Origin: Streptomyces ochraceiscleroticus | GTDB taxonomy: Bacteria; Actinomycetota; Actinomycetes; Streptomycetales; Streptomycetaceae | DNA length: 64,000 nt | Assembly: GCF_000720485.1 (NCBI RefSeq) | Contig: NZ_JOAX01000008.1 | Coordinates: 186,001-250,000, forward strand | Direction: 5' to 3' | In this document: piece by piece, positions 1 through 9,019 of the stretch | How the letters are laid out: the number at the start of each line of letters is the position of its first letter | Position numbering within the stretch: the stretch's first letter is position 1 | Translations under genes and position numbers: made by a program | The notes under the pieces: model-generated | The model's database searches: none | Seen by the model: the letters and a program-made list of their open reading frames with translations, nothing else | Told to the model about the DNA's origin: nothing

Positions 1-65
1 CGCCTGTCAGGTACAGCTCACCGCACACACCTCGTCCGCGAGACCCCGTCTGGGAGGAAGAACCC

Positions 66-2417
66 GTGACCGCCAAACCCGCCGACCGGCTGCTGCTCGG
101 CGCACTGCGCCACAGCGCCCCCCGGGCCTCGGCAGTCCTGCTGCTCACGACCGGCGGTGCCGCGGTCGGTCTCGCCCTCCCGGCCACCCTCGGCCACACG
201 CTCGACCTGCTGCTCGACGGCGGCCCCGCGCCGTGGCCCTGGCTGTTCGCCTGCGCCGGGCTCACCGCCCTGCTCGTCCTCATCGGCGCGCTGGACGGGC
301 TGCTCACCGGCACGACGGACGCCCGCGCCACCGCCTGGCTGCGGCGCCGGGCGCTGCGCGGCGTACTGGCCGCGGGCCCCACGGCGACCGAACGGCACGA
401 GCCCGGCGACCTGGTGTCGCGCATCGTCGGCAACGCCGGCACGGCCGGCACCGCGCCCACCGCGCTCGCCGCCACCGCGGCGACGGCGCTCACCCCGGTC
501 GGCGCGCTGGTGGCACTGGCCCTGCTCGACCTGTGGACCGCGGCCGCCTTCGTCATCGGACTGCCGCTGCTGGCGCTGCTGATGCGCGCCTTCGTCCGCG
601 ACACCGGGGACTGCGTGGCGCAGTACCAGCGGATCCAGGGCGACATCGCGGGGCGCCTCCTCGAAGCGATCGGCGGCGCCCGCACCATCGCGGCCGCCGG
701 CAGCTACGAGCGCGAGGCCGCCCGCATCCTCACGCCGCTGCCGGCCCTCTCCCGCCAGGGCCACCGCATGTGGCGGGTGCAGGGCCGGTCCACCGCTCAG
801 GCCGCCGCGCTGATCCCGCTGCTGCAGATCGCCGTGCTCGCCGTCGGCGGGCTGCGGCTGCTCAGCGGCGCCCTCAGCGTGGGCGACCTGCTCGCCGCCT
901 CCCGGTACGCCGTGCTCGCGGCCGGCGTCGGCATGCTCGTCGGCCACCTCAACGGCCTGGTGCACAGCCGCGCCGCGGCCCGCCGGCTCACCGAGCTCCA
1001 GGACCTGCCCGCCATCGAGTACGGCGACCAGGAGGCGGAGGAGGCCGTACCGGAGAAGGCGGACGCCGGTACGGAAGCAGGCGCGGATACGGAAGCGGGC
1101 GCCGGGGCGTGCGCGGGTGCGCTTGAACTGCGCGGCATCACCGTACGGAAGGCCGGGCACAGGGTCCTGGACGAGCTCAACCTGAGCGTGCCCGGCGGCT
1201 GCACAATGGCGATCGTCGGCCGCTCCGGCACCGGCAAGTCCGTGCTCGCCGCGGTCGCCGGGCGGCTGATCGAACCGGACGAGGGCGAGGTCCTGCTGGA
1301 CGGCGAGCCGCTGCGCCGCCTCAGCCACTACGCGCTGCGCCGCTCGATCGGCTACGCCTTCGAACGGCCCGCGCTGCTGGGGGACACGGTCCACGACACC
1401 GTGGCGTACGGGGTGTACGAGCCGGGTCCCGGCGATGTGGAGGCCGCGGCCCACGCGGCGGGCGCCGCCTCCTTCATCCGGCGGCTGCCCGAGGGGTACG
1501 CCACGCCCTGCGCCGATGTGCCGCTGTCCGGCGGGGAGGTGCAACGCCTGGGCCTGGCCCGCGCGTTCGCGCACGCCGAGCGGCTGCTGATCCTCGACGA
1601 CGCGACGTCCAGCCTCGACACGGTCACCGAACTCCGCGTCGGCCGCGCCCTGCTGCGCGACGTGCGCGCCGGCACCCGCCTGATCATCGCGCACCGGGCC
1701 GCCACCGCGGCCCGCGCCGACCTGGTCGCCTGGCTCGACGCGGGCTTCATCCGGGCGTTGGCGCCGCACGCCACGCTCTGGGAGGACCCGCGCTACCGGG
1801 CCCTCTTCGGCACGGACGAGGAGGCACCGGAGGCGGGGGGCCGCGGGGACGACCGGCCGGCGGAGCAGCCGGCGGACGGTCCGGCGATCTGGCGGGAGCG
1901 GCCGACGGGGAAGCCGGCCGTGGGAGAACTGCCGGTGCGGGTGCCGGCAGTGGCGGGTGAGCTGCCGGCGGGGGCGTCGGCAGCGGGGGAACCGTCGGCC
2001 GGAGCGGGTGCCGCGCGGCCGCGGCGGGCGATCGGCCACGGGCCGCGCCAGGAGGGGACGCGGCCGGAGCGGGCGCGGGCCGAGGGGGAACGCCCGGGGG
2101 CGGGACGGCCGGAGGGGCTGACGCCCGTGGCGGCGCCGCGGCTGCCGTCGCCCCCCGCCGGGAGCGTCCCGAGCTGGGCCCACGGCCAGGGCGCGGGGCA
2201 GCTCGCCGGCGCCGGGCAGGACGGGTTCGCGCCGGGAGAGCGCGGGGGCGTGCCGGAGAGGATTCCGGTACCGCAGGGGATGCCCGTCACGCAGCGCCGC
2301 CGGCGCGCGCTGGCCGACCTCCTCGTGCGGGGTGAGCAGGCGGCCCGTGCGGAGGGCGGGCCGGCTGCGGAGGCCCCTTCGGAGGAGACCGCCGGAGCCC
2401 GGCGGGGTGCCGAGTGA
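66..2417 (+). CDS. ABC exporter half-transporter, permease-ATPase fusion (degenerate-site partner)
   Basis: This 783-residue protein has an N-terminal six-helix exporter domain (about 1-310), an Ala/Glu-rich linker, and an ABC ATPase domain. The Walker A motif GRSGTGKS is at 385-392, the signature LSGGE near 487 and the Walker B LLILDDATSSLD near 507-518. The catalytic glutamate after Walker B is replaced by aspartate, as in the non-hydrolysing half of heterodimeric exporters. About 190 C-terminal residues are low-complexity Gly/Ala/Pro/Arg. GTG start at 66 follows GGGAGGAAG. The stop overlaps the next GTG (GTGA), so the two half-transporters are translationally coupled. It is probably an inner-membrane exporter with the next gene; the substrate cannot be told. 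Confidence 0.9.
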   Translation: MTAKPADRLLLGALRHSAPRASAVLLLTTGGAAVGLALPATLGHTLDLLLDGGPAPWPWLFACAGLTALLVLIGALDGLLTGTTDARATAWLRRRALRGVLAAGPTATERHEPGDLVSRIVGNAGTAGTAPTALAATAATALTPVGALVALALLDLWTAAAFVIGLPLLALLMRAFVRDTGDCVAQYQRIQGDIAGRLLEAIGGARTIAAAGSYEREAARILTPLPALSRQGHRMWRVQGRSTAQAAALIPLLQIAVLAVGGLRLLSGALSVGDLLAASRYAVLAAGVGMLVGHLNGLVHSRAAARRLTELQDLPAIEYGDQEAEEAVPEKADAGTEAGADTEAGAGACAGALELRGITVRKAGHRVLDELNLSVPGGCTMAIVGRSGTGKSVLAAVAGRLIEPDEGEVLLDGEPLRRLSHYALRRSIGYAFERPALLGDTVHDTVAYGVYEPGPGDVEAAAHAAGAASFIRRLPEGYATPCADVPLSGGEVQRLGLARAFAHAERLLILDDATSSLDTVTELRVGRALLRDVRAGTRLIIAHRAATAARADLVAWLDAGFIRALAPHATLWEDPRYRALFGTDEEAPEAGGRGDDRPAEQPADGPAIWRERPTGKPAVGELPVRVPAVAGELPAGASAAGEPSAGAGAARPRRAIGHGPRQEGTRPERARAEGERPGAGRPEGLTPVAAPRLPSPPAGSVPSWAHGQGAGQLAGAGQDGFAPGERGGVPERIPVPQGMPVTQRRRRALADLLVRGEQAARAEGGPAAEAPSEETAGARRGAE

Positions 2418-4687
2418 GGCCGGAGGGGATGCGGGCCGCTCAGGGGGAGTGGCCCGCGGCGGCAGGCGGACGGACGACGGTGACCGGCGGGAACGGGAGC
2501 GGGAGCGGCATGAGCGGGAGAGAGGGCAGAGTGCGGGAGGGGGCGGCCATCGAGGGGCAGCCGCGGCTGCGGGACGGGGCCCGGCGGTTCCTGGGGCGGC
2601 GGCGCGTCGTCGTGGCGCGGCTGGCCGCCTGGTCCGTGGCCGAGGCCGCCCAGACGTTCCTGCTCGGCTTCGCGCTGGCCCGGGCGATCGACGACGGGTT
2701 CCTCGCGGACCGGGTCGCCGTGGGCCTGGGCTGGCTGGCCGCGGCCGCGCTGGCCGTCGCGGTCGGCTCGTACGGCACGGGCCGGGTCTACCGCTCCGTC
2801 GCCGACCTGGTCGAGCCACTCCGCGACGAGCTGCTCCGGCGGGTCGTCACCCGCGCGTTGCGGGAGGCCGACGACAGCGCGGTCTCGCGCGCCGCGCACC
2901 AAGTGGAGATCGCCCGCGACACCTTCGGCGGGCTGGTGATGGTGTCGCGGGGGTTCGTCTTCACGGCCGCCGGTGCGCTGGTTGGTCTCTGCTCGCTCGC
3001 CCCGGTACTGCTGCTCGTCGTCCTGCCGCCGCTCGTCCTCGGCCTCGCCCTCTTCGCGGTGACGCTGCGTCCGATGGCGCGCAGCCAGGAGACGTACCTG
3101 GCGGCCGACGAGGCCATCGCGCGCGGGGTCGGCGTGGCGGTCGGCGGGCTGCGCGACGTGACGGCCGGCGGCGCCGAGGAGCGGGTGGCGCGCGAGGTGG
3201 GGGAGCGCTTCGACGCGGAGTGGCGCGCGTCGCGCACGCTCGCGCGATGGGGCGTCTGCCGGGACGTGGCGCTCGGCGTGGGCGGGCGGCTGCCGGTGGT
3301 CCTGCTGCTGGTCACCGCGCCGTGGCTGCTGGGGAATGGGGTGACGCCGGGCGCGCTGGTCGGCGCGCTGGCCTACCTCACGCAGTCGATGCTGCCCGCG
3401 CTGCAGGCCCTGATGCACGGCCTGGGCACGTCCGGCACCCGGCTGGGCGTCGTCCTGCGCCGGCTGACGGGGGCCGGAGGGGGCGTCGGGAGCGCCGCGG
3501 ACGCCGCGGTCTCCGCGACGGACGCGCCGGGCCCGGCGGACACGGAAGCGGCAGGCGCCGGGACGGCGCCCGAGCTCACCGTGCCCGCCGGGCCCGCCCT
3601 CCCCGGTCCCGCGGACGCCTCGGGAAGGACCGGTTCCACCGGCGCCCCGGGAAGGCCCGCGCTGCCCGCCGTGCCCGAACTGCCGGCGCTGCCGGCGGGT
3701 ACCCCGGCCGCTCCGGCCACCTCTGCCGCGTCGGCTTCCGCGCCCGGGATGGCGGGCCGTGGCAGCGGAGCGCGGCACGCCAAGCGGCCGCGGCACGCGC
3801 TGCCGCCCAAGCGGCTGACACTTCCCGGGGGCATCGCCGTACCGGGGCGTGCGCCGGGCGGCCGGTACGCGCAGGACTCGGGCGCGTACGCCGGAGATGA
3901 CGCCGACAACGCGCCGGCCGAGGCACCCCTGCCCGCGTGGGCGACGCCGCCCGCCGGCAGCGGGCTGGCCCTGGAGGCGCGGGGGGTGTCCTTCGCGTAC
4001 GGGGAACATGCGACGCCCGTGGTGCAGGCGCTGGAGCTGACCCTGCCGATCGGCGGGCACCTGGCCGTCGTCGGGCCGAGCGGCATCGGAAAGTCGACGC
4101 TCGCGGCGCTGCTCGCGGGCGTGCTGGTCCCCGATCGCGGAGAGATCCGGCTGGGCGGGAACGGCGCGGGGTCCAGGCGCGTTCTCGTACCGCAGCAGGC
4201 CTACGTGTTCTCCGGGACGCTCCGGGAGAACATGCTGTACCTCTGCCCGCGCCCCGAGGAGGTGCCGGACACAGCGCTGCGCGCCTCGGCCGTGGCCGTC
4301 GGCGCGGCGGACCTGGTGCGGCAGCTCGGCGGGTTCGGCGCGCGGGTCACGCCCGGCACACTCTCCGCCGGCGAGCGCCAGCTCATCGCCCTTGCCCGCG
4401 CCCATCTCGCGCCGGCGCCGCTCGCCATCCTCGACGAGGCCGGCTGCCATCTGGACGCGACGGCGGAAGCCCGCGCGGAGCGGGCCTTCGCGGCCCGGCC
4501 GGGCGGCTCACTGATCGTCGTCGCGCACCGCATCAGTTCGGCGCTCCGTGCGGACCGCATCCTGGTGATGGACGGTACGTACGCCCTGTGCGGGCGCCAT
4601 CGCGACCTGCTGCGGCGCTCCGCGCTCTACCGCGACCTCGTGGGGGAGTGGGCGGACGCCGGAGCGGAGCCGGCCCTCGCGCCGTGA
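2414..4687 (+). CDS. ABC exporter half-transporter, permease-ATPase fusion (catalytic partner)
   Basis: 757-residue partner of the preceding gene, starting at the GTG that overlaps its stop codon. It has a transmembrane domain, then about 150 residues of Ala/Pro/Gly-rich linker, then the ATPase: Walker A GPSGIGKS at 554-561, signature LSAGE near 651 and Walker B LAILDEAG near 671 with the catalytic glutamate intact. The intact Walker site here would pair with the canonical LSGGE of the first protein, while the first protein's Asp-substituted Walker site pairs with this variant LSAGE. That is the expected asymmetry of a heterodimeric exporter with one degenerate site. An internal ATG near 2510 is an alternative start. 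Confidence 0.9.
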   Translation: MRPEGMRAAQGEWPAAAGGRTTVTGGNGSGSGMSGREGRVREGAAIEGQPRLRDGARRFLGRRRVVVARLAAWSVAEAAQTFLLGFALARAIDDGFLADRVAVGLGWLAAAALAVAVGSYGTGRVYRSVADLVEPLRDELLRRVVTRALREADDSAVSRAAHQVEIARDTFGGLVMVSRGFVFTAAGALVGLCSLAPVLLLVVLPPLVLGLALFAVTLRPMARSQETYLAADEAIARGVGVAVGGLRDVTAGGAEERVAREVGERFDAEWRASRTLARWGVCRDVALGVGGRLPVVLLLVTAPWLLGNGVTPGALVGALAYLTQSMLPALQALMHGLGTSGTRLGVVLRRLTGAGGGVGSAADAAVSATDAPGPADTEAAGAGTAPELTVPAGPALPGPADASGRTGSTGAPGRPALPAVPELPALPAGTPAAPATSAASASAPGMAGRGSGARHAKRPRHALPPKRLTLPGGIAVPGRAPGGRYAQDSGAYAGDDADNAPAEAPLPAWATPPAGSGLALEARGVSFAYGEHATPVVQALELTLPIGGHLAVVGPSGIGKSTLAALLAGVLVPDRGEIRLGGNGAGSRRVLVPQQAYVFSGTLRENMLYLCPRPEEVPDTALRASAVAVGAADLVRQLGGFGARVTPGTLSAGERQLIALARAHLAPAPLAILDEAGCHLDATAEARAERAFAARPGGSLIVVAHRISSALRADRILVMDGTYALCGRHRDLLRRSALYRDLVGEWADAGAEPALAP

Positions 4688-4765
4688 GCGCGGCGCGGCC
4701 GGGGCCGCGGCCCGAACGCTCTCCCCGGCCGGGCCCGCTGCCGGGACGCTCTCCCGGTGCGTGGG

Positions 4766-5743
4766 TCACAGCCAGCCCTCGCCCTGGGAGATGCGGATGG
4801 CATCGACCCTGTTGCGGGCGCCCGTCTTGCGGGTGATCGCCGACATGTAGTTGCGCACCGTCCCGTTGGACAGGTGCAGCGTGCCGGCGATCTCGGCGAC
4901 CGAGGCGCCCTCGGCGGCGAGCGTCAGGACGCTCAGCTCCCGCTGGGTGAGCGGCATTTCGGCGGCCTGCAGGAAGCCGAAGCCCAGCGAGCCGTCGACG
5001 AAGCGCCGGCCCGCGGCGACCTGCCGTATGCCGACGGCGAGCTGCCCGGGGGAGCCCTCCTTGTCGACGAACCCGAGCGCGTCGGCCTCGAAGGCTCTGC
5101 GCAGCGGGCCCGGCCGGTGGGCCGAGCCGAGGACCAGCAGGGCAGGCCCCTTCGCCGGCCCGGCCGCACCCTCCCGGCCGCCGCCCGCTCCGGGTTCCGC
5201 GCCGCACGGCCCCGCCTCCGCCGCGCTGCTCATCGGGAGCTCCCGGCATCTGTTGACCTGCTGCGGGATGTGCGCGATAGGGCCGCGCGCGGGCGTGCCG
5301 CGGCCCGGGACGGCGTGCCCGGCGCTGCCGTGCGCCTCCGTCCTCGTCTGCATACCGCCCGCGGGGGTACTTCTCGCTGCGGCGCCGACACCGCTCACCA
5401 CGGCACCGTGCGCCCCGGCCGCTCTCGGCGCCCAGCCGCTCCGGTAACCGTCGGTATTCCGATACGCACCGTCACTCCATCCCGCTTCCTCTCTCACGGA
5501 AGTACCGTCGGCATGTGCCGCGGGCGCGGCACCACTGTCCGATAGCTTTCGCAACGTACTCAGTCCGATAGGCATTGCGGAGTCCACATCCACCACACAG
5601 ACGTCCGGCTGCAGCGCGCGCACCCGGCCCGCCGCGCCTTCCGGCGTGGACACCGCCACCTCTATGTCGTTTTCCCTGCTGAGCACCTCGGCCAACGCCC
5701 ATCGAAACAGGCAGACGTCGTGCACCAGCAGCACCCGGATCAC
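4766..5743 (-). CDS. LuxR/NarL-family response regulator with interrupted receiver domain
   Basis: 325 residues, about 100 more than a usual NarL-type regulator. The N-terminus (MIRVLLVHD...CVVDVD) gives the first strands and putative phospho-acceptor Asp of a receiver. About 125 residues of Gly/Ala-rich sequence then intervene before the receiver resumes (ALLVLGS...GFVDKEG, with the conserved Lys). A LuxR helix-turn-helix ends the protein (LTQRELSVLTLAAEG...TGARNRVDAI). The first acidic pair is weak (HD instead of DD), so phosphorylation may be altered or lost. No sensor kinase is adjacent. It is convergent with the ABC genes, which it may or may not regulate. Confidence 0.85.
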   Translation of the reverse strand: MIRVLLVHDVCLFRWALAEVLSRENDIEVAVSTPEGAAGRVRALQPDVCVVDVDSAMPIGLSTLRKLSDSGAAPAAHADGTSVREEAGWSDGAYRNTDGYRSGWAPRAAGAHGAVVSGVGAAARSTPAGGMQTRTEAHGSAGHAVPGRGTPARGPIAHIPQQVNRCRELPMSSAAEAGPCGAEPGAGGGREGAAGPAKGPALLVLGSAHRPGPLRRAFEADALGFVDKEGSPGQLAVGIRQVAAGRRFVDGSLGFGFLQAAEMPLTQRELSVLTLAAEGASVAEIAGTLHLSNGTVRNYMSAITRKTGARNRVDAIRISQGEGWL

Positions 5744-5955
5744 TGCAGTCCCCCTCCAGACCCCCGTGTACCGGCCTTATTTGGCAACCACCCCGAATTC
5801 ATACCTGTAAAGGGCGCGCCGTGGGGCCGCAGATCAGGCCAAGAGGGGGCAAGGGGGCGCACGGGTGCACGGCGAGATGCATGTATGCACGCTGTGACGA
5901 CGCCAAACCGGCACCAAACCGGGGGCGCGAAAAGGAATTCCGGCGCGAAAGCTGG

Positions 5956-6588
5956 CTATTCCGGGCGCTGCGGGCCGGTCAGCTCGATGAGCCGGCAGAC
6001 GGTCTCGATGTCGATCTTCACTTGCGCAATCGAGGCCCGGCCCGAGAGCCAGGTGATGAGTGCCGAGTGCCAGGTGTGCTCGATGACCCGCACGGCCGAG
6101 AGCTGCTCCGGAGTAGCGGCGGAATCCAGCCCCATGGCGTCCAGAATGATCGCCGTCGTCAGCCGGGAGACGGTGTCCACCTCGGGGCTCACCGACCGGT
6201 CGGCGAAGGTCAGCGCGCGCACCATCGCGTCCGCCAGGTGCGGCTCGCGCTGCATCGCACGGAACGCCCGCATCAGCGTCTGGGCCACCCGCGCCCCGGG
6301 GTCACTCTCCGTCGGCGGCCGTTTGCGCAACGTCGTGTGCATGTGCTGAAGCTGGTCCTGCATGGTCGCCACCAGCAGATGGATCTTGGAGGGGAAGTAG
6401 CGGTACAGCGTGCCCAGGGCGACGTTCGACAACTCCGCGACCTCGCGCATCTGCACGGCATCGAAGCCGCCGCGCCCGGCGAGCTGCGCGCTGGCGTGCA
6501 GGATGCGGCGGCGGCGCGCTTCCTGGCGCTCGGTCAGCGGAGGGGTGGCGGGAAGCGCCGGCCGGTGTTCGGAAGTCATGTGTCCCAT
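5956..6588 (-). CDS. kstR: KstR-family TetR repressor of sterol-type catabolism
   Basis: 210-residue TetR regulator. The helix-turn-helix (GGFDAVQMREVAELSNVALG, then TLYRYFPSKIHLLVA) closely follows what I recall of mycobacterial KstR (GGYEAVQMRAVADRADVAVG...), and similarity continues into the ligand domain (RAMQREPHLADAMVRALTFAD; SALITWLSGRAS). KstR represses sterol catabolism genes in Mycobacterium and Rhodococcus and is released by a steroid acyl-CoA thioester. KstR-type boxes occur upstream of this gene and at two catabolic promoters in the window, which supports the assignment. The ligand here is unknown. Start ATG at 6588; an in-frame ATG lies three codons in. Confidence 0.88.
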   Translation of the reverse strand: MGHMTSEHRPALPATPPLTERQEARRRRILHASAQLAGRGGFDAVQMREVAELSNVALGTLYRYFPSKIHLLVATMQDQLQHMHTTLRKRPPTESDPGARVAQTLMRAFRAMQREPHLADAMVRALTFADRSVSPEVDTVSRLTTAIILDAMGLDSAATPEQLSAVRVIEHTWHSALITWLSGRASIAQVKIDIETVCRLIELTGPQRPE

Positions 6589-6735
6589 TCCGTGGCGGTC
6601 CGTCCGTGCTGCGGGGTCTGTCGATCTGCTGATCGGCTCAGCATGGCAGGGGGTCAGTCGTGGCGCGAATCACCTGGTGCGGCTCTTTTCGCCGTTGTCC
6701 CGACCGGTAGATTCGAGCCTGGTGAACTCGTCGGT

Positions 6736-6747
6736 AACCGATCGGTT
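6736..6747. promoter_or_regulatory. 12-bp perfect palindrome AACCGATCGGTT
   Basis: A perfect palindrome directly abuts the KstR-type box in the divergent kstR / glycosyltransferase promoter region. Its AAC...GTT ends resemble KstR half-sites but the 6-base spacing differs from the usual 2, so a second TetR-type regulator or an auxiliary KstR contact is possible. This is inference from sequence symmetry only. Confidence 0.4.
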
Positions 6748-6748
6748 C

Positions 6749-6762
6749 TGTAACTTGTTCTA
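6749..6762. promoter_or_regulatory. KstR-type operator
   Basis: TGTAACTTGTTCTA fits the KstR consensus TnnAACnnGTTnnA at every fixed position. It lies 161 bp upstream of the kstR start and 54 bp upstream of the glycosyltransferase start, in their shared divergent promoter region. It could therefore autoregulate kstR, repress the glycosyltransferase operon, or both; spacing favours the latter. Confidence 0.75.
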
Positions 6763-6816
6763 GATTAGCGCCAGCGGTTACGCTCCGGCGAAAGTCCAGT
6801 GAGAGAGGGGCCGAGA

Positions 6817-8172
6817 GTGTCCGCTGAGGCCGTCCAGGCAGCCGCCGCTCGCCCCGCCGAGGCCACCGGCGACCGCCCCTTGCGGATCGCCCTGCTCACG
6901 TACAAAGGGAACCCGTTCTGCGGCGGTCAGGGCGTCTACGTACGCCACCTCTCGCGCGAACTGGCCGGGCTCGGCCACTCCGTGGAGGTCATCGGCGCCC
7001 AGCCCTACCCCGTGCTCGACGGGGGCGTCCCGCTGACCGAGCTGCCCAGCCTGGATCTGTACCGGCAGCCGGACCCGTTCCGCACGCCGAAGCGCGGTGA
7101 GTACCGGGACTGGATCGACGCTCTTGAGGTCGGCACGATGTGGACCGGCGGCTTCCCCGAGCCGCTCACCTTCTCCCTGCGGGCGCGCCGTCATCTGGCC
7201 GCGCGCCGCGGCGACTTCGACGTTATCCACGACAACCAGACGCTCGGCTACGGCCTGCTCGGCGACCTCGGCGCGCCGCTGGTCACCACGATCCACCACC
7301 CCATCACCGTCGACCGGCAGCTGGACCTGGCCGCCGCCGACGGCTGGCGGCGGCGCGCCTCGGTCCGCCGCTGGTACGGCTTCACGCGCATGCAGAAGCG
7401 GGTCGCCCGCCGGCTGCCGTCCGTCCTCACCGTCTCCGGCTCCTCGGCGCAGGAGATCACCGACCACCTGGGCGTCCGTCAGGACCGCATCCACGTCGTG
7501 CACATCGGCGCCGACACCGACCTCTTCTCGCCGGATCCCGCGGTCCCCGAGGTCCCCGGCCGTATCGTCACGACCTCCAGCGCGGACGTGCCGCTCAAGG
7601 GCCTGATCCACCTCGTCGAGGCGCTCGCCAAGGTCCGTACGGAGAACCCGGAGGCGCACCTCGTCGTGGTCGGCAAGCGCGCCGACGACGGCCCCGTCGC
7701 CGCCGCCATCGAGCGGTACGGGCTCGGCAACGCCATCGAGTTCGTCAAGGGCATCAGCGACGCCGAGCTGGTCGACCTGGTCCGCAGCGCCCAAGTGGCC
7801 TGTGTGCCCTCCCTCTACGAAGGCTTCTCCCTCCCCGCCGCCGAGGCCATGGCCACCGGTACACCGCTGCTGGCCACCACCGGCGGCGCCATCCCCGAGG
7901 TCGCCGGGCCCGACGGCGAGACCTGTCTCGCGGTGCCGCCGGGCGACGCGGGCGCGCTCGCCGCGGGCCTGAACCGGCTGCTCGGCGACGCGGAGCTGCG
8001 CCGCCGGCTCGGCACGGCGGGCCGCGCCCGCGTCCTCGCCCGCTTCACCTGGCGGCAGGCGGCCATCGGCACCGCCGAGCGCTACCGCGAGGCCATCGCG
8101 GCCCGCGCCGCACACCGGCCCGCCGCGGCCGCCACCACGCCGGCGACGGCTCCCGCGTCGGCCGCCCCCTGA
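6817..8172 (+). CDS. GT4-type glycosyltransferase
   Basis: 451-residue retaining GT-B glycosyltransferase. The N-terminal domain opens with LRIALLTYKGNPFCGGQGVYVRHLSRELAGLGH, typical of GT4 acceptor domains. The C-terminal domain carries the sugar-nucleotide motif around SLYEGFSLPAAEAMATGTPLLA, with E-x7-E glutamates. GTG at 6817 is chosen because GAGAGAGGGG ends about 6 bases before it; an upstream in-frame GTG at 6799 lacks such a site. It is the first gene of an apparent three-gene operon with a SAM methyltransferase and an (alpha/alpha)6-barrel protein. A GT4 next to a methyltransferase recalls the mycobacterial Rv0225/Rv0224c pair. Donor and acceptor are unknown. Confidence 0.85.
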   Translation: MSAEAVQAAAARPAEATGDRPLRIALLTYKGNPFCGGQGVYVRHLSRELAGLGHSVEVIGAQPYPVLDGGVPLTELPSLDLYRQPDPFRTPKRGEYRDWIDALEVGTMWTGGFPEPLTFSLRARRHLAARRGDFDVIHDNQTLGYGLLGDLGAPLVTTIHHPITVDRQLDLAAADGWRRRASVRRWYGFTRMQKRVARRLPSVLTVSGSSAQEITDHLGVRQDRIHVVHIGADTDLFSPDPAVPEVPGRIVTTSSADVPLKGLIHLVEALAKVRTENPEAHLVVVGKRADDGPVAAAIERYGLGNAIEFVKGISDAELVDLVRSAQVACVPSLYEGFSLPAAEAMATGTPLLATTGGAIPEVAGPDGETCLAVPPGDAGALAAGLNRLLGDAELRRRLGTAGRARVLARFTWRQAAIGTAERYREAIAARAAHRPAAAATTPATAPASAAP

Positions 8173-8239
8173 CCTGACGAACACCGCTCCCGGCCGGCCT
8201 CCGCGGCCGGGGACACCCCAGGACGAAAGCTGAGAGGCC

Positions 8240-9019
8240 GTGCTGACCGTCGACTTTTCCCGATTCCCGCTCGCACCGGGTGACCGCGTACTCGATCTGG
8301 GGTGCGGCGCGGGCCGGCACGCCTTCGAGTGCTACCGGCGCGGCGCGCACGTCGTGGCCCTCGACCAGAACGCCGAGGAGATCCGCGAGGTCGCCAAGTG
8401 GTTCGCCGCCATGGAGGAGGCCGGCGAGGCTCCGGCGGGCGCCACCGCCACCGCCATGGAGGGCGACGCGCTCGCGCTGCCCTTCCCCGACGACTCCTTC
8501 GACGTCGTGATCATCTCCGAGGTCATGGAGCACATCCCCGACGACAAGGGCGTGCTCGCCGAGATGGTCCGGGTCCTCAAGCCCGGCGGCCGGATCGCGG
8601 TGACCGTGCCGCGCTACGGCCCCGAGAAGGTCTGCTGGGCGCTGAGCGACGCGTACCACGAGGTCGAGGGCGGCCACATCCGCATCTACAAGGCCGACGA
8701 ACTGCTCGGCAAGATGCGCGAGGCGGGCCTGCGCCCCTACGGCACGCACCACGCGCACGCGCTGCACTCCCCGTACTGGTGGCTCAAGTGCGCGTTCGGC
8801 GTGGACAACGACAAGGCGCTGCCGGTCAAGGCGTACCACAAGCTCCTGGTCTGGGACATCATGAAGAAGCCGCTGGCCACGCGGGTCGCGGAGAACGCCC
8901 TCAACCCGCTCATCGGCAAGAGCTTCGTCGCGTACGCCACCAAGCCGCACGAGCCGAAGGCGCACGCCGCCGGGACGCAGAACGACACGCACGACGAGCC
9001 CGCGCGAGCCGCCCTGTGA
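8240..9019 (+). CDS. Class I SAM-dependent methyltransferase
   Basis: 259 residues. The SAM-binding loop VLDLGCGAGRHAFE lies near residues 14-27, followed by the acidic loop VALDQNAEEIR and the motif-IV region FDVVIISEVMEHIPD, a methyltransferase-11 pattern. GTG start at 8240 with a purine-rich AGAGG upstream. It lies 67 bp after the glycosyltransferase and its stop overlaps the next GTG start (GTGA), so it is co-translated with the barrel protein. The likely role is methylation of a product or intermediate of the glycosyltransferase; the substrate cannot be read from sequence. Confidence 0.87.
   Translation: MLTVDFSRFPLAPGDRVLDLGCGAGRHAFECYRRGAHVVALDQNAEEIREVAKWFAAMEEAGEAPAGATATAMEGDALALPFPDDSFDVVIISEVMEHIPDDKGVLAEMVRVLKPGGRIAVTVPRYGPEKVCWALSDAYHEVEGGHIRIYKADELLGKMREAGLRPYGTHHAHALHSPYWWLKCAFGVDNDKALPVKAYHKLLVWDIMKKPLATRVAENALNPLIGKSFVAYATKPHEPKAHAAGTQNDTHDEPARAAL

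Noticed and set aside
18..2819. A 933-codon open frame on the minus strand over the first ABC gene
   Set aside because: It is Arg/Pro/Gly-rich, has no domain, and lies antisense to a gene with intact ATPase motifs; long shadow frames are common in GC-rich DNA.
6799..6816. Upstream GTG as start of the glycosyltransferase
   Set aside because: The ribosome site GAGAGAGGGG lies downstream of it and suits GTG 6817.
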